The notes: generated from the sequence alone by a model not told the origin. A DNA stretch of 64,000 bases from Candidatus Treponema caballi (GCA_018066285.1 JAGHRS010000015.1:1-64000), one strand, 5' to 3'; counted from the first letter of the stretch, positions 42,101-56,830 are shown. Program-made: numbers and translations.

Positions 42101-42707
42101 CGGTCAGATCATGGAATCTGAGCTTGGTCTCGCAGGTAAGTATCTGAACGAGTGGTATGAAGCTCCTGTTTTCCAGTCTCCTTCAAACGAGCAGATTGAA
42201 AATAAGCTGATGGAAGCTGGTTTCGACCGTACTTCAAAGGCAACGCTCCATGACGGACGCACTGGAGAAGCTTTTCAGAACTCAGTATTCGTCGGTGTCA
42301 TTTACTACCTGAAACTGCACCACCTTGTTGATGACAAGATGCACGCACGTTCAACAGGACCATACTCACTCGTTACTCAGCAGCCACTTGGTGGTAAGGC
42401 TCAGTTCGGTGGTCAGCGTCTTGGTGAAATGGAGGTTTGGGCACTTGAGGCTTACGGTGCTGCAAATACTCTGCAGGAACTTATGACAATCAAGTCTGAT
42501 GATATGAATGGCCGTTCAAAGATTTACGAGTCTATCGTAAAGGGTGAACCTTCAACACCAGCTGGTGTTCCAGAGTCATTCAACGTTCTTGTTCAGGAAC
42601 TTCGTGGTCTTGCTCTTGACTTCACCATCTATGATGCAAAGGGCAAGCAGATTCCTCTGACAGAACGCGACGAAGAACTGATTGCAAAGTCTGGTTCTAA
42701 TTTCTAA
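39198..42707 (+). CDS. rpoB: RNA polymerase beta subunit
   Basis: 1169 residues from ATG 39198 (AGGGGG just upstream), not the longer reading from 39168. The rifampicin region reads [18 protein letters not shown] then [13 protein letters not shown]: the residue equal to E. coli Ser531 is Asn (codon 493, AAC at 40674). This is the known cause of natural rifampicin resistance in treponemes. The C terminus carries the [14 protein letters not shown] motif that contacts beta prime. Confidence 0.98.
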   Translation: MFAKSRTINRQYIGKNIQNFMELPDLIDIQLSSYESFLQKTKLDNKEKPEVQGLEEVFQSTFPIESPNGDMLLEYEYYELDEANIKFSEQDCKQKGLTYSVPLKARINLIFQQTGEIRQKDIYMGDIPLMTDRGTFIINGAERVVVSQIHRSPGVIFSHEKGVYSSRIIPYRGSWLEFEIDQKKELIFAKIDRKKKILGTIFLRALGYNTREEIIKAFYEVEKISIKDTKDMRENLVGKVLAEAVYAKDAESGEEKKIFRAGEKLQPHIIDELFTHKEIKSLTVIKFDAEGSLNSQMIVNCFEKEEIRYTKEGAESDEPTKEDALSAVYSVLMPGEPITVEAAEKDLTTMFFSLRRYDLGRVGRYKLNKKLDLDTPMEEHTLTKDDIIQTMKFFIRVYIGEENTDDIDHLGNRRVRSVGELMTNQLKTAFARMERIAKERMGLKETETMKPQDLISIKPIVASIKEFFGSSQLSQFMDQVNPLAELTHKRRINALGPGGLSRDRAGFEVRDVHYTHYGRMCPIETPEGPNIGLIVSMAIYARVNEYGFLEAPYRKIENGKASNHVDYLTAMDEDKYYIGQASAPMDKDGNFINSTLACRRYGDYSSREPADVQYMDVSPKQVISVSAALIPFLEHDDANRALMGCNMQRQAVPLLFPEPPIVGTGMEQKCAYDSGVLVKAKRAGEVCWVTSDEVRVQTKEQAKTGEYDSYPLLKYQRTNQDTCYHQRPVVELGQKVEKGTVLADGPATFNGELALGRNILVGFVPWNGYNYEDAVLISQRVVKEDMYTSIHIKEFMTEIRETKLGPEKITRDIPNTAEKTLDNLDSEGIIRIGAKVRSGDILVGKTTPKSETETTPEFKLLNSIFGEKAREVRDSSLRVPHGVEGTVIDVQRLKRTEGDDLNPGVDEVVKVLIATKRKLREGDKMAGRHGNKGVVARILPIEDMPYLDDGTPLDVCLNPLGVPSRMNIGQIMESELGLAGKYLNEWYEAPVFQSPSNEQIENKLMEAGFDRTSKATLHDGRTGEAFQNSVFVGVIYYLKLHHLVDDKMHARSTGPYSLVTQQPLGGKAQFGGQRLGEMEVWALEAYGAANTLQELMTIKSDDMNGRSKIYESIVKGEPSTPAGVPESFNVLVQELRGLALDFTIYDAKGKQIPLTERDEELIAKSGSNF

Positions 42708-42714
42708 CAACTGC

Positions 42715-42756
42715 CAGGGCAGCGTATGCTGCCCTGTAAGCGGCTTTTTACAGCCG
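42715..42756 (+). promoter_or_regulatory. rpoB-rpoC spacer hairpins
   Basis: 9-bp perfect stem CAGGGCAGC-GTAT-GCTGCCCTG (42715-42736), then CGGCT/AGCCG (42741-42756). No terminator T run; likely an RNA processing or stability element. Confidence 0.65.
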
Positions 42757-42774
42757 TATATATAGGAGAATAAA

Positions 42775-47031
<4,257 letters not shown>

Positions 47032-47061
47032 TTGACAGATTCTGCCCGAATTTGTTAAGAT
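47032..47061 (+). promoter_or_regulatory. possible internal promoter for rpsL-rpsG
   Basis: TTGACA (47032-47037), 18 bases, TAAGAT (47056-47061), followed by an ACCGG/CCGGT hairpin near 47099-47116 and AGGAGAAGG before rpsL. It would let the S12-S7 pair be expressed apart from rpoBC. Confidence 0.55.
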
Positions 47062-47136
47062 GTTCAAACCCTGTCAAAAGGGTGCTGATTTGAAATTCAC
47101 CGGGGTGCTGACCGGTAAGTAAATAGGAGAAGGCTA

Positions 47137-47511
47137 ATGCCTACAATTAATCAGTTGATTCGTCAGGGACGTAAGTCAGTAGCGAACAGTACGAAGTCTC
47201 CCGCGCTTCAGTCCTGTCCGCAGAAACGTGGCGTATGTACACGTGTTATGACTGTTACCCCAAAGAAGCCTAACTCAGCTCTCCGCAAGGTAGCTCGTGT
47301 TCGGTTAAGCAATGGTATTGAAGTTACTGCATATATTCCAGGTGTTGGACATAACTTGCAGGAACACTCAGTTGTTCTTATCCGCGGTGGTCGTGTAAAG
47401 GACCTTCCTGGTGTGCGTTATCACATCATCCGTGGTACAAAAGATACACTCGGTGTAGAAGATCGCAAGCGCGGACGTTCAAAGTACGGCGCAAAGCGGC
47501 CTAAGGCATAA
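47137..47511 (+). CDS. rpsL: 30S ribosomal protein S12
   Basis: 124 residues. The decoding-centre loop [11 protein letters not shown] keeps the Lys whose change gives streptomycin resistance (E. coli Lys42/43), and [10 protein letters not shown] keeps the second site. Wild-type at both. Confidence 0.98.
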   Translation: MPTINQLIRQGRKSVANSTKSPALQSCPQKRGVCTRVMTVTPKKPNSALRKVARVRLSNGIEVTAYIPGVGHNLQEHSVVLIRGGRVKDLPGVRYHIIRGTKDTLGVEDRKRGRSKYGAKRPKA

Positions 47512-47522
47512 GGAGTAGAAAG

Positions 47523-47993
47523 ATGGGAAGAAAGAATAAAAGCATCAACCGCCCGATCGCTCCTGATGCAAGATACAACAGCGTTGTAATCACAAAATTC
47601 ATCCTCCGCATGATGCTGGATGGAAAGAAAGCTACAGCTACACGCATTATTTATGATGCAATGGATGAGCTGAAGGCCAAGACAGACAAAGATCCTCTTG
47701 AAATCTTCATGAAAGCTCTTGATAACGTAAAGCCAATGGTCGAAGTTAAGTCACGCCGCGTTGGTGGTGCAACTTATCAGGTACCTATCGAAATCCGCGA
47801 GTCACGCCGCGAAGCCCTTGCAATGCGCTGGGTTATCGGTGCCGCCCGCAGTAAGAGCGGTCACGGAATGGGTGAGCGCCTTGCTTCTGAACTTCTGGAT
47901 GCATATAACAACACAGGTACTGCATACAAGAAGAAGGAAGATACACACAAGATGGCAGAAGCAAACAAAGCTTTTGCTCACTACCGCTGGTAG
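47523..47993 (+). CDS. rpsG: 30S ribosomal protein S7
   Basis: 156 residues; initiates assembly of the 30S head. Core pattern [22 protein letters not shown]. It is followed by a terminator and not by fusA, unlike the classical str operon. Confidence 0.98.
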   Translation: MGRKNKSINRPIAPDARYNSVVITKFILRMMLDGKKATATRIIYDAMDELKAKTDKDPLEIFMKALDNVKPMVEVKSRRVGGATYQVPIEIRESRREALAMRWVIGAARSKSGHGMGERLASELLDAYNNTGTAYKKKEDTHKMAEANKAFAHYRW

Positions 47994-48001
47994 TAAGAAA
48001 G

Positions 48002-48027
48002 AGAGCACCGCAAGGTGCTCTTTTTTT
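48002..48027 (+). terminator. intrinsic terminator after rpsG
   Basis: GAGCACC-GCAA-GGTGCTC (48003-48020) followed by seven T. It separates the rpsL-rpsG unit from tuf. Confidence 0.93.
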
Positions 48028-48072
48028 ATGTATAGAAACGAATAATCACATCTAAAAAAGAATAAAATCTAC

Positions 48073-48101
48073 TTGAACAAATCTTTTATTTATTGTATAA
48101 G
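48073..48101 (+). promoter_or_regulatory. promoter upstream of tuf
   Basis: TTGAAC (48073-48078), 17 bases, TATAAG (48096-48101); predicted start near 48108. It would give a leader of about 450 bases before tuf. Confidence 0.75.
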
Positions 48102-48107
48102 TATAGT

Positions 48108-48420
48108 TCCATGGGTGTATTATACCCTGGGTTAGTTATTGGACTACGAGTTCTTTGATATTCAGGCGACCTTACGAGGGGTTGGCGTATGTCGTAAAGG
48201 TGCTGTTCTGCAGCATCAGATTGAGCAGTCCAAGAATTGGAAGATTCCTGTCGTTGACAGTATCTTATATAAATGGTTTTTGGGTTCCTGAATGAGTAGT
48301 TTTCTTAGGAAAACGAAAGGCTCTCGGAAGCCAGACCAGTCATCAAAACAGGTTTGATGGTGATAGGTGGTTTCGGCCGGACAGTTCGAACAGATGAGCT
48401 GTTAGTTACAAAAATTGTAT
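48108..48420 (+). ncRNA. candidate structured RNA or long tuf leader
   Basis: From the predicted start the sequence folds into a chain of local stems: CCA(T)GGGT/ACCCTGG (48109-48130), CCTTACGA/TCGTAA(A)GG (48170-48200), TGCTG/CAGCA (48201-48215), CTGTC/GACAG (48248-48260), GTTTTC/GAAAAC (48299-48314), GGCT/AGCC (48319-48332), CATCAAA/TTTGATG (48341-48359), AACAG/CTGTT (48389-48403) and TACAA/TTGTA (48407-48419). No terminator is clear before tuf. It does not look like tmRNA, RNase P RNA, SRP RNA or 6S RNA. A 50-codon TTG-start frame (48139-48291) exists but lacks a ribosome binding site. Confidence 0.55.
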
Positions 48421-48476
48421 CGACCTTCTTACTATCTTTTATCAATTCAATTCTGTTTTTAATGAGTGTGTGTAGC

Positions 48477-48511
48477 GAATGTTCCTACTCCTTGTGGAGT
48501 GTGCGGCATTC
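48477..48511 (+). promoter_or_regulatory. nested hairpin before tuf
   Basis: Outer stem GAATG/CATTC (48477-48481, 48507-48511) around ACTCC-TTGT-GGAGT (48487-48500). It lies about 50 bases before the tuf start and could affect initiation or processing. Confidence 0.55.
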
Positions 48512-48558
48512 TTGATATACAACACAAAACCTTTTTAACGCCTTTATGGAGGATCAAA

Positions 48559-49743
48559 ATGGCAAAGGAAAAGTTCGAAAGAACAAAGCCGCACATGAAC
48601 GTAGGTACTATCGGCCACGTCGACCATGGTAAGACTACACTTTCAGCGGCAATCACAATGCATTGCGCCAAGAAGTTTGGTGACAAGGCTCTCAGGTATG
48701 ATGAAATTGATAATGCCCCTGAGGAAAAGGAACGCGGTATTACAATCAACACACGTCACCTCGAGTATCAGTCAACAAAGCGTCACTACGCTCATATCGA
48801 CTGCCCGGGCCATGCTGACTACATCAAGAACATGATTACTGGTGCTGCTCAGATGGATGGTGCTATCCTCGTTGTTTCAGCTCCTGACTCAGTTATGCCA
48901 CAGACACGCGAGCACCTTCTGCTTGCACGCCAGGTTGGCGTTCCAAAGATCATCGTATTCCTGAACAAGGTTGACCTTCTCGATGATCCAGAGCTTCTTG
49001 AGCTCGTTGAAGCAGAAGTTTCAGAGACTGTAGAAAGCTACGGATTCAAAGACACACCAATCATCAAGGGATCTGCATTCAAGGCTCTTGCTGACGGTGC
49101 TTCTGCAGAAGATACAGCATGTATCGATGAACTTCTCGACACAATGGACAGCTACTTCGACGACCCGGTTCGCGATGACCAGCTCCCATTCCTGATGCCA
49201 ATCGAAGACATCTTCACAATCTCTGGTCGTGGTACTGTTGTTACTGGACGTATCGAGCGCGGTGTTGTTAACATGAACGACCCTGTTGAAATCGTCGGTA
49301 TCCGCCCAACACAGACTTCAACTGTAACTGGTATCGAAATGTTCCAGAAGACACTTGATACAGGTATGGCTGGTGATAACGTTGGTATTCTTCTCCGCGG
49401 TATTGAGAAGAAGGAAGTTGAGCGCGGACAGGTTCTGGCAAAGCCAGGCACAATCCAGCCTCACACAAAGTTCAGAGGACAGCTCTATGTTCTCAGCAAG
49501 GAAGAGGGTGGACGCCACAGCCCATTCTTCACAGGCTATCGCCCACAGTTCTACTTCAGAACAACAGATATCACAGGAACAGTTATCCTGCCTGATGGTG
49601 TCGACATGGTAAAGCCAGGTGACAACGTTGAGATCATTGGTGAACTGATTCACCCAGTTGCTATGGACAAAGGTCTTAAGTTCGCTATCCGTGAGGGTGG
49701 ACGCACTATCGCTTCTGGCCAGGTAACATCAATCGAAGAATAA
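48559..49743 (+). CDS. tuf: elongation factor Tu
   Basis: 394 residues from ATG 48559 (GGAGG upstream). P-loop GHVDHGKT, effector segment [19 protein letters not shown] and NKVD GTPase motifs. It delivers aminoacyl-tRNA to the ribosome. It is the first coding gene of the S10-spc-alpha cluster. Confidence 0.98.
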   Translation: MAKEKFERTKPHMNVGTIGHVDHGKTTLSAAITMHCAKKFGDKALRYDEIDNAPEEKERGITINTRHLEYQSTKRHYAHIDCPGHADYIKNMITGAAQMDGAILVVSAPDSVMPQTREHLLLARQVGVPKIIVFLNKVDLLDDPELLELVEAEVSETVESYGFKDTPIIKGSAFKALADGASAEDTACIDELLDTMDSYFDDPVRDDQLPFLMPIEDIFTISGRGTVVTGRIERGVVNMNDPVEIVGIRPTQTSTVTGIEMFQKTLDTGMAGDNVGILLRGIEKKEVERGQVLAKPGTIQPHTKFRGQLYVLSKEEGGRHSPFFTGYRPQFYFRTTDITGTVILPDGVDMVKPGDNVEIIGELIHPVAMDKGLKFAIREGGRTIASGQVTSIEE

Positions 49744-49755
49744 TTTGATTAGAGT

Positions 49756-49787
49756 ATTACCGGTGCTGCTTCGGCGGTGCCGGTAAT
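49756..49787 (+). promoter_or_regulatory. stable UUCG-capped stem between tuf and rpsJ
   Basis: 14-bp stem (three wobbles) from 49756-49769 and 49774-49787, closed by the stable tetraloop TTCG at 49770-49773. It ends 6 bases before the rpsJ Shine-Dalgarno. No T run, so processing, mRNA protection or translational control is likely. Confidence 0.75.
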
Positions 49788-49803
49788 TATTCTGGAGGAA
49801 AAA

Positions 49804-50112
49804 TTGGCTACTGAAAAGATTCGTGTCAGACTTCGTGCATTTGATGTAGAGCTGATCGATCAGAGTGCAAAAGCCATCGTGCAGACAGTACAGAAAGCAG
49901 GTGCTAAGGTTTCAGGACCTATCCCGCTTCCAACAAGAATCAACAAGGTAACAGTACTGCGCTCACCTCACGTTAACAAGAAGTCACGTGAGCAGTTTGA
50001 GATGCGCACACACAAGCGCCTTATTGATATCATCGAGCCATCAGCGGATGTCATGGACTCACTGATGAAGCTTGAACTGCCGGCAGGTGTAGATGTTGAA
50101 ATTAAGCAGTAA
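49804..50112 (+). CDS. rpsJ: 30S ribosomal protein S10 (TTG start)
   Basis: 102 residues, the standard S10 length, when started at TTG 49804, with GGAGG 5 bases upstream. The longer frame from 49777 would include the Shine-Dalgarno itself. Core patterns [10 protein letters not shown] and [19 protein letters not shown]. Confidence 0.95.
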   Translation: MATEKIRVRLRAFDVELIDQSAKAIVQTVQKAGAKVSGPIPLPTRINKVTVLRSPHVNKKSREQFEMRTHKRLIDIIEPSADVMDSLMKLELPAGVDVEIKQ

Positions 50113-50181
50113 GGCTTAACCTTACTGTAACGGTACGGTTCCCTGGATCGGGAATGGCGGCCGATAAGGAGAACTATCAGA

Positions 50182-50802
50182 ATGAAAGGTCTGATTGCAA
50201 AAAAAGTGGGCATGACCCAGGTATTCGACGAAAACGGGAATCTGACACCAGTAACCGTGATCCAGGTCGAACCTAACAAGGTTGTTGCCCTGAAGAGCAA
50301 GGAAAACTGTGGTTACGATGCAGTTGTGCTTGGAATCGGTGATCTGAAGAAGAACAAGGTTTCAAAGCCATATGCCGGCCAGTTTTCAGCTGACATTGCT
50401 CCAAAGCGTTACCTGAAAGAATTCCGCGATTTCGAGAAAGAAGTAGCGGTTGGTGACGAAGTAGGATTGGAGCTCTTTGAAGGTGTTCGTTTCCTTGATG
50501 TTACAGCAACATCAAAAGGAAAGGGATTCCAGGGTGTTATGAAGAGATGGGGTTTCCATGGTGGACGTGCTACCCATGGTTCAAAATTCCATCGCGAGGC
50601 CGGTGGTACCGGACAGTGTACATCTCCAGGACATAGTTTCAAGAACGTTAAGATGCCTGGCCACATGGGATGTGACAGAATTACTGTTCAGAATCTCCGT
50701 ATCGTAAAGATTGATCCTGAACTCAAAGTTGTGATGGTTCGCGGTTCTGTACCGGGAATTAAAAACTGTACGCTGATCGTCAAGTCCGCGGTTAAGAAAT
50801 AA
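50182..50802 (+). CDS. rplC: 50S ribosomal protein L3
   Basis: 206 residues with the loop FHGGRATHGSKFHREAG that reaches toward the peptidyl transferase centre. AAGGAG precedes the ATG. Confidence 0.98.
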   Translation: MKGLIAKKVGMTQVFDENGNLTPVTVIQVEPNKVVALKSKENCGYDAVVLGIGDLKKNKVSKPYAGQFSADIAPKRYLKEFRDFEKEVAVGDEVGLELFEGVRFLDVTATSKGKGFQGVMKRWGFHGGRATHGSKFHREAGGTGQCTSPGHSFKNVKMPGHMGCDRITVQNLRIVKIDPELKVVMVRGSVPGIKNCTLIVKSAVKK

Positions 50803-50814
50803 CGAGGCAGATAG

Positions 50815-51453
50815 ATGGAAAAGAAAGTCTATTCAATCGATGGTAAAGAACTCAGGACTATTACTCTTGACGATAACGTATTTGGCCTCCCGGTCAATGA
50901 AGATGTTATCTATTATGCCATCAATAACGAATTAGCTAATAAGCGTGTTGGAACAGCCTGTACAAAGGGTCGTGCTGAAGTACACGGAAGCAACGCCAAG
51001 CCTTACAAGCAGAAGGGCACTGGTAATGCACGCCGTGGTGATAAGAAATCCCCAATTACAGTCGGTGGCGGTACAATTTTTGGACCAAAGCCACGTGATT
51101 TTGGCTTCGAGCTTCCTAAGAAGGTAAAGCGCCTGGCTATGAAATCAATCCTGAGTGAGAAAGCTCAGAATGATACGCTTACAATAGTAGAAGATTTTAC
51201 AGTAGAAAGCGGAAAAACAAAGGATCTGGTTGCTATTCTCAATCGTTTTGCAAAAGACGAGAGAACAGTTGTTATCCTCAAGGATGACGACGCAATGATC
51301 AGAAGAGCAGGTAAAAACATTCCTAACCTCTCATTCCTTTCATATAACCGTCTTCGCGCACATGACCTTTTCTATGGAAGAAAGGTAATCGTGCTTGAAA
51401 CAGCTGCAAAAAATCTTTCTGATTTTTACTGTGAAGATAAGGAGGCTAAATAA
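50815..51453 (+). CDS. rplD: 50S ribosomal protein L4
   Basis: 212 residues. The exit-tunnel loop KPYKQKGTGNARRG is intact. In many bacteria L4 also represses the S10 operon; no leader site was verified here. It ends in TAATG, overlapping rplW. Confidence 0.98.
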   Translation: MEKKVYSIDGKELRTITLDDNVFGLPVNEDVIYYAINNELANKRVGTACTKGRAEVHGSNAKPYKQKGTGNARRGDKKSPITVGGGTIFGPKPRDFGFELPKKVKRLAMKSILSEKAQNDTLTIVEDFTVESGKTKDLVAILNRFAKDERTVVILKDDDAMIRRAGKNIPNLSFLSYNRLRAHDLFYGRKVIVLETAAKNLSDFYCEDKEAK

Positions 51454-51737
51454 TGATGTTAGAAGATGTCCTTATTGAGCCTGTACTGTCTGAAAAGGCT
51501 ACCTTACTTCGCGAAGAGGGCAAGTACGTTTTCAAAGTTGCCCCAGCTGCAAGTAAGACAGAAATCATGGAAGCTGTACGTAAGCTTTTTGGTGTTAAGG
51601 TCGTAAGCTGCACAACAGTTAATGTTCGTGGAAAGCTTAAGAGAATTAGAACAAGAGCTGGTAGAACTTCCGATTGGAAGAAGGCTATCGTCCGGCTTGC
51701 GCCAGGCGAGACTATCAAGGTGTTCGAGGGCGTCTGA
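51453..51737 (+). CDS. rplW: 50S ribosomal protein L23
   Basis: 94 residues; lies at the tunnel exit and docks SRP and trigger factor. The first ATG overlaps the rplD stop by one base. Pattern IEPVLSEKATLL. Confidence 0.97.
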   Translation: MMLEDVLIEPVLSEKATLLREEGKYVFKVAPAASKTEIMEAVRKLFGVKVVSCTTVNVRGKLKRIRTRAGRTSDWKKAIVRLAPGETIKVFEGV

Positions 51738-51771
51738 GCCCGCGACCGCGTGTTAAGAAGGGGAACCAGAT

Positions 51772-52596
51772 ATGGCTCTTAAGATTTATAAACCAATGAC
51801 TGCAGGAACTCGAGGACGTATCGACCTGCGGAATGATGAGCTGACCACAAACAAGCCTGAAAAAAGCTTGACTTCTGGTCGCAAGTCAAACGGTGGACGC
51901 GGTGCTAAGGGACGTATTTCAGTACGTCACCAGGGCGGCGGACACAAACAGAAGTACAGAGAGATTGACTTCAAACGCGATAAGCATGGAATTCCTGGAA
52001 CAGTTCGCACAATCGAATATGATCCAAACCGCAGTGCAAACATCGCACTGATTTTCTATGCTGACGGCGAGAAGCGCTATATTATCGCTCCAAAAGGACT
52101 GCAGGTCGGACAGAAGATTGTTTCTGGCGACAATGTAGCACCAACAGTTGGTAATGCACTTCCACTTGAATCAATCCCAGTTGGTTTTACAGTTCATAAT
52201 ATCGAACTCAACCTCGGAAGAGGTGGACAGCTTGCACGTTCTGCTGGAGCAAGTGCTCTGGTTGCTGCAAAAGAGGGTGAGTATGTAACAATCCGCCTTC
52301 CATCCGGTGAAGTTCGCCGTGTGCATCAGAAGTGCTATGCAACAATCGGTATTGTCGGAAATGAAGACCGCATGAATGTTCAGCTCGGTAAAGCTGGCCG
52401 CAACAGATGGCGGGGTATCCGTCCTACTGTTCGTGGTATGGCTATGAACCCTGTTGACCACCCACTTGGTGGTGGTGAAGGTGCTGGTAAGGGACGTAAC
52501 CCGGTTACACCGTGGGGACAGCCTTGTCGTGGATATAAGACTCGCAATAAGCGAAAGACGTCAGACAAGTTCATTGTTTCACGTCGTAAGAAGTAG
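51772..52596 (+). CDS. rplB: 50S ribosomal protein L2
   Basis: 274 residues with the family signature near residues 222-235 ([18 protein letters not shown]), including the conserved His close to the peptidyl transferase centre. AAGGGG precedes the start. Confidence 0.98.
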   Translation: MALKIYKPMTAGTRGRIDLRNDELTTNKPEKSLTSGRKSNGGRGAKGRISVRHQGGGHKQKYREIDFKRDKHGIPGTVRTIEYDPNRSANIALIFYADGEKRYIIAPKGLQVGQKIVSGDNVAPTVGNALPLESIPVGFTVHNIELNLGRGGQLARSAGASALVAAKEGEYVTIRLPSGEVRRVHQKCYATIGIVGNEDRMNVQLGKAGRNRWRGIRPTVRGMAMNPVDHPLGGGEGAGKGRNPVTPWGQPCRGYKTRNKRKTSDKFIVSRRKK

Positions 52597-52610
52597 TTGA
52601 GGAGATAACC

Positions 52611-52886
52611 GTGTCAAGATCTGTTAAAAAAGGTCCTTTTGTTGAGAAAAGCCTTTACAAGAAGGTTATTGAGATGAACAAGGTGGCAGACAGGAAGATG
52701 ATTAAAACATATTCCCGCTGCTCAACTATTATCCCTGAAATGGTTGGAAATACTATTTCAGTGTATAACGGCAAGTCATGGGTGCCAGTATACGTAACTG
52801 AAAACCTCGTTGGCCACAAGCTCGGCGAGTTTTCTCCAACACGTATCTTCCGTGGTCATGGCGGCGATAATAAGGCTGGAAAGTAA
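52611..52886 (+). CDS. rpsS: 30S ribosomal protein S19
   Basis: 91 residues from GTG 52611 (GAGGAG upstream). Patterns [14 protein letters not shown] and [18 protein letters not shown]. It binds the head of the 30S with S13. Confidence 0.97.
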   Translation: MSRSVKKGPFVEKSLYKKVIEMNKVADRKMIKTYSRCSTIIPEMVGNTISVYNGKSWVPVYVTENLVGHKLGEFSPTRIFRGHGGDNKAGK

Positions 52887-52898
52887 TAGGTGGATATG

Positions 52899-53255
52899 AT
52901 GGCTGAAAAAAGCGGATATATAGCCACTACAAAGTTCCTTATTGCATCACCTACAAAGGTACGCCCTGTAGCAAATGTAATTAAACGGAAGACTTGTTCA
53001 GAGGCTATGGCTATTCTTGAGAATATGCCACAGAAAGGTGCAAAGCTCATTGCAAAGACTCTTAAGTCAGCAACAGCTAATGCACTGTATGCAAACAAGA
53101 AGCTTGATGAAGATATGCTCTACGTTAAGGAAATTCGCATTGACGAAGGTCCGAGACTCAAGAGAGTCTGGTTCCGCGCTCGCGGAAGAGCAGATATGCT
53201 CGTAAGACGTATGTGCCATATCACCGTCATGGTAGATGAAAAGGCGGGGGAATAA
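52899..53255 (+). CDS. rplV: 50S ribosomal protein L22
   Basis: 118 residues. Start ATG 52899 is chosen over ATG 52896 and GTG 52890 because AGGTGG ends 5 bases before it. The tunnel hairpin region ends in [18 protein letters not shown]. Confidence 0.92.
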   Translation: MAEKSGYIATTKFLIASPTKVRPVANVIKRKTCSEAMAILENMPQKGAKLIAKTLKSATANALYANKKLDEDMLYVKEIRIDEGPRLKRVWFRARGRADMLVRRMCHITVMVDEKAGE

Positions 53256-53256
53256 G

Positions 53257-54018
53257 ATGGGTCAGAAAGTTAATCCTATCGGATTGCGCCTTGGCGTAAA
53301 TAAGACCTGGCAGTCTCGCTGGTATGCAGATTATCGTGAGTACGCAGATTTAGTACTCGAAGATCTGAAGATCCGCAAGATGGTCGAGGAATTACCGGAG
53401 TGCAAGAATGCTGACATTGCAGAAATTGAAATCGTCAGACATCCCCAGCGTGTGACTATTGTCATTCACACTGCTCGCGCCGGTGTAATTATTGGTGTTA
53501 AAGGTGCCAATATCGAGAAAATTGGTGCAGAAATCCAGAAGAAGCTGACAAAGAAAGTACAGATTAAGATCAAAGAGATTAAGCGTGCTGAAGTTAATGC
53601 TTCTCTGATTGCACAGAACGTTGCCCGCCAGCTGGTTAACCGCGGTTCATTCCGCAAGGCTCTCAAGCAGGCATCAAGCGGCGCTATGAAAGCAGGTGCT
53701 CAGGGTGTAAAGATCAGACTGAGTGGCCGTCTCGGTGGTGCTGAAATGTCTCGTACAGAAGAACACAAAGAGGGACGCGTTCCTCTTCACACTCTTCGTG
53801 CAGATATCGATTATGGTTTCGCTGAAGCTCACACAACATTCGGTAAAATCGGTGTTAAGGTATGGGTTTTCAATGGAATGAACTATGGACACGAGCAGAA
53901 TGAAGATGCTGGACAGCTTCTTAAAAAGCGCCGTGAACGGACCGACCGCACTGACAAGGCTGAACACACAGAAGCCAAGAAAGAGCGCGCTCCACGTGCT
54001 AAGGCTGCAAGGAGTTAA
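53257..54018 (+). CDS. rpsC: 30S ribosomal protein S3
   Basis: 253 residues from [13 protein letters not shown] (the seven extra codons upstream are not used; GGGGGAA precedes 53257). KH domain ([16 protein letters not shown]) and C-terminal domain ([14 protein letters not shown]). The last 30 residues form a charged Lys/Arg/Ala tail beyond the usual end. Confidence 0.97.
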   Translation: MGQKVNPIGLRLGVNKTWQSRWYADYREYADLVLEDLKIRKMVEELPECKNADIAEIEIVRHPQRVTIVIHTARAGVIIGVKGANIEKIGAEIQKKLTKKVQIKIKEIKRAEVNASLIAQNVARQLVNRGSFRKALKQASSGAMKAGAQGVKIRLSGRLGGAEMSRTEEHKEGRVPLHTLRADIDYGFAEAHTTFGKIGVKVWVFNGMNYGHEQNEDAGQLLKKRRERTDRTDKAEHTEAKKERAPRAKAARS

Positions 54019-54020
54019 TC

Positions 54021-54440
54021 ATGGCTCTGAGTCCTAAAAGAGTAATGCATCGTAAGGTGCAGCGCGGTAGAATTAATGGTAATGCTACCCGCGGAAATTA
54101 TCTTGATTTTGGTGATGTAGCACTTGTTGCTCTTGAGCCAATCTGGTTGAGCGCAAAACAGCTCGAAGCTGCCCGTGTTGCTCTGAACCGTAAGCTGAAC
54201 CGTAAGGGTCAGGTATGGATTCGCGTATTCCCGGACAAGCCAATTTCTAAGCATCCTGCCGACAGCCGCATGGGTAAAGGTAAGGGAGCTCCAGAATACT
54301 GGGCATGCGTAATCAAGCCAGGTCAGATTATTTTCGAGATCGGCGGTGTTGATGTGGCTCTTGCAGAACAGGCAGTTACACTGGCTGGAAGCAAGCTTCC
54401 AATCAAGACTAAAGTAGCTTATAAAACACGTGTGGAGTAA
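54021..54440 (+). CDS. rplP: 50S ribosomal protein L16
   Basis: 139 residues. Pattern [13 protein letters not shown] and [19 protein letters not shown]; contacts tRNA in the A site. Two bases after rpsC. Confidence 0.98.
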   Translation: MALSPKRVMHRKVQRGRINGNATRGNYLDFGDVALVALEPIWLSAKQLEAARVALNRKLNRKGQVWIRVFPDKPISKHPADSRMGKGKGAPEYWACVIKPGQIIFEIGGVDVALAEQAVTLAGSKLPIKTKVAYKTRVE

Positions 54441-54450
54441 GGAGTAAAAG

Positions 54451-54654
54451 ATGGCAAAAGCTGAAAAGAAAGAACTGTCTTATTCTGAACTCGTCGCGAA
54501 GCGGAATGAGCTTAAGAAGAAGTATATGGATCTCCGGTTCCAGATGGTAATCGGTCACGTAGATAACCCAATGCAGAAGCGTACAATGCGCCGCGAAATT
54601 GCAGCACTGAATACGCTCATCCGGCAGAAAGAAATTGCCGGCTTGGATAAGTAG
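54451..54654 (+). CDS. rpmC: 50S ribosomal protein L29
   Basis: 67 residues, two-helix protein at the tunnel exit, LSYSELVAKRNELKKKYMDL. AAGGAG upstream. Confidence 0.97.
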   Translation: MAKAEKKELSYSELVAKRNELKKKYMDLRFQMVIGHVDNPMQKRTMRREIAALNTLIRQKEIAGLDK

Positions 54655-54664
54655 GAGCTGACCC

Positions 54665-54934
54665 GTGGAAGAAACAGTTCAGAATAAAGCTACAAAACGC
54701 AGTTTCGTCGGTATCGTAACAAGCGACAAGATGGATAAGACCATCGTAGTTTCAGTTACAACAAAGAAGCTGCACCCGCTTTATAAAAAATACGTAACGC
54801 GCGTCAAGAAATGCAAGGCACACGATGAGAAGAACGATGCGCATGTTGGTGATACAGTTCGTATCGTAGAGTGCCGCCCGCTCAGTGCTGACAAGTGCTG
54901 GCGCCTTGAAGAAATCGTTGAGCGTGCACGCTAA
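54665..54934 (+). CDS. rpsQ: 30S ribosomal protein S17 (GTG start)
   Basis: 89 residues. GTG 54665 with AGGAG upstream. OB-fold patterns [18 protein letters not shown] and [14 protein letters not shown]. Confidence 0.97.
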   Translation: MEETVQNKATKRSFVGIVTSDKMDKTIVVSVTTKKLHPLYKKYVTRVKKCKAHDEKNDAHVGDTVRIVECRPLSADKCWRLEEIVERAR

Positions 54935-54948
54935 GGAGAAAGACAGAT

Positions 54949-55317
54949 ATGATTCAGATGCAGTCAAATTTGAACGTAGCTGATAACTCCGGCGCTAAAA
55001 TCGTTCAGTGTATCAAGGTTATCGGTGGATCACACCGCCGTTACGCATCTATTGGTGATGTAATTGTTGTAGCAGTTAAGGATGCAATTCCTACTTCTAC
55101 AATCAAGAAGGGATCAATTGAAAAGGCTGTAATCGTTCGCATCGCGAAAGAGTACCGCCGCCCAGACGGAACTTATATCCGCTTTGATGACAACGCTTGC
55201 GTTATCATCGATGCTAACAAGAACCCGAAAGGAAAGCGTGTATTTGGTCCCGTAGCCCGTGAGCTCCGTGATATGGATTATATGAAGATCGTATCACTCG
55301 CTCCGGAAGTACTGTAA
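54949..55317 (+). CDS. rplN: 50S ribosomal protein L14
   Basis: 122 residues; standard length. [17 protein letters not shown] and the C-terminal FGPVARELR are L14 signatures. AAGGAG upstream. Confidence 0.98.
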   Translation: MIQMQSNLNVADNSGAKIVQCIKVIGGSHRRYASIGDVIVVAVKDAIPTSTIKKGSIEKAVIVRIAKEYRRPDGTYIRFDDNACVIIDANKNPKGKRVFGPVARELRDMDYMKIVSLAPEVL

Positions 55318-55342
55318 TACAGGTTCTTAGGAGAAATTGAAT

Positions 55343-55657
55343 ATGGTTAAGAAGTTCAAAATCCGCAAGGACGATACAGTCCAGATTATTGCTGGTAAGG
55401 ATAAGGGTAAAACAGGCCAGGTTATTCGCGTAATTCCTGCAAAGGACAGAGTAATCGTTGGCGGTGCAAACCTTGTTAAGAAGGCAATGAGAAAGAAGAA
55501 CCAGCAGGATCGTGGCGGAATCGCAGAAGTTGAAGCACCAATCCACATTTCTAATGTGGCTATTGTATGCAAGAAATGCGGTCCTACCAGAATTGGATAT
55601 AAACTCGACGGCGACAAGAAAGTTCGCGTCTGCCGTAAATGTGGAGACACACTGTAA
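55343..55657 (+). CDS. rplX: 50S ribosomal protein L24
   Basis: 104 residues from ATG 55343 (AGGAG 9 bases before). KOW motif [18 protein letters not shown]. The C terminus has a CxxC...CxxC zinc ribbon (CKKCG and CRKCG). Overlaps rplE by TAATG. Confidence 0.97.
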   Translation: MVKKFKIRKDDTVQIIAGKDKGKTGQVIRVIPAKDRVIVGGANLVKKAMRKKNQQDRGGIAEVEAPIHISNVAIVCKKCGPTRIGYKLDGDKKVRVCRKCGDTL

Positions 55658-56208
55658 TGAGTAATTATGTACCCCGGCTTAAGAAAGTCTATAAGGACAC
55701 AATCGCCCCTGAGCTCTTTAAGGAACTCGGTTACAAGTCCGTCATGCAGATTCCTTCTATTAAGAAGATCGTAGTCAGCATGGGCGTTGGTGAAGCACTT
55801 GCAAATAAGAAACTCCTTGATGCCGCAGTAACTGACCTCACAGCAATCACAGGTCAGAAGGCTGTAAAAACCAAGGCGAGAAAATCTATTGCAAACTTCA
55901 AGCTTCGCGAGGGCAATGAGATTGGTGTAATGGTAACATTACGCGGTGCAAGAATGTATGAATTTCTGGATCGCCTTATTAATGTTGCATTACCTCGTGT
56001 TAAGGATTTCCGCGGTATCAAGGCAACAGGCTTTGATGGACATGGAAATTATTCTCTTGGTATTACTGAACAGATTATCTTCCCAGAAATCGACTTCGAT
56101 AAGATCGAAAAGGTTGCTGGTATGAATATCAACATCGTTACCAGTGCTCTTACTGACAGCGATGCCCGTGCTCTTCTTACCAAGTTCGGAATGCCCTTCA
56201 GGAAGTAA
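55657..56208 (+). CDS. rplE: 50S ribosomal protein L5
   Basis: 183 residues from [10 protein letters not shown]; the ATG overlaps the rplX stop. Pattern [10 protein letters not shown] and [15 protein letters not shown]. Binds 5S rRNA. Confidence 0.97.
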   Translation: MSNYVPRLKKVYKDTIAPELFKELGYKSVMQIPSIKKIVVSMGVGEALANKKLLDAAVTDLTAITGQKAVKTKARKSIANFKLREGNEIGVMVTLRGARMYEFLDRLINVALPRVKDFRGIKATGFDGHGNYSLGITEQIIFPEIDFDKIEKVAGMNINIVTSALTDSDARALLTKFGMPFRK

Positions 56209-56219
56209 GTGAGGAGTTC

Positions 56220-56405
56220 ATGGCTAAAAAATCAATGATTATCAAGGCGAACCGCACTCCAAAGTACAGCACCAGAAAATACAACCGGTGCCAGATTTGC
56301 GGTCGTCCACGTGGATATCTTCGGAAATTCAAGATGTGTCGTCTTTGTTTCCGCAAGTTAGCAAGTGAAGGCCTGTTACCAGGTGTCACCAAGTCTAGCT
56401 GGTAG
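56220..56405 (+). CDS. rpsZ: 30S ribosomal protein S14 type Z
   Basis: 61 residues, the short zinc-binding form with CQICG and CRLCF. No zinc-free paralogue is in the window. Confidence 0.97.
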   Translation: MAKKSMIIKANRTPKYSTRKYNRCQICGRPRGYLRKFKMCRLCFRKLASEGLLPGVTKSSW

Positions 56406-56419
56406 AGTAGGAGATAAAA

Positions 56420-56818
56420 ATGAGCGTTTCAGACCCTATAGCAGATATGCTTACCAAGGTTAGGAATGCGGCTATGGCCCGCCACGAGAAGGTTGATGTT
56501 ACAACCAGCAAGCTCAAGCTTGAGATCGTGAAAATTCTGAAGACTGAAGGTTATATCAAGAATTTTAAGAAGGTTACTCAGGATGGCACAAATGTTATCC
56601 GGATTTTCCTTAAGTATGATGATCAGAATAATCCTGTAATTCATGGTATCCAGAAGATTTCTACTCCAGGTTGCCGTGTCTATTCTGGTTATAAGGATCT
56701 GCCCCGTAAGTTTAACGGCTACGGTACAGTAATTGTTTCTACCTCTCTCGGAGTTACCACAGGTAAGAAAGCTTCAGAGAAGATGGTAGGCGGTGAACTT
56801 CTTTGCACTGTCTGGTAA
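56420..56818 (+). CDS. rpsH: 30S ribosomal protein S8
   Basis: 132 residues; [14 protein letters not shown] at the start and [12 protein letters not shown] near the end. Known in other bacteria to repress the spc operon. Confidence 0.98.
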   Translation: MSVSDPIADMLTKVRNAAMARHEKVDVTTSKLKLEIVKILKTEGYIKNFKKVTQDGTNVIRIFLKYDDQNNPVIHGIQKISTPGCRVYSGYKDLPRKFNGYGTVIVSTSLGVTTGKKASEKMVGGELLCTVW

Positions 56819-56830
56819 TAGAGGAAAGTT

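Noticed and set aside
48139-48291. 50-codon TTG-start ORF in the tuf leader
   Set aside because: No Shine-Dalgarno, no recognisable family, and the interval is better explained by consecutive RNA hairpins; kept only as an alternative.
48559-49743. tuf start at 48466
   Set aside because: The extra 31 residues match nothing and GGAGG lies before ATG 48559, where EF-Tu normally begins.
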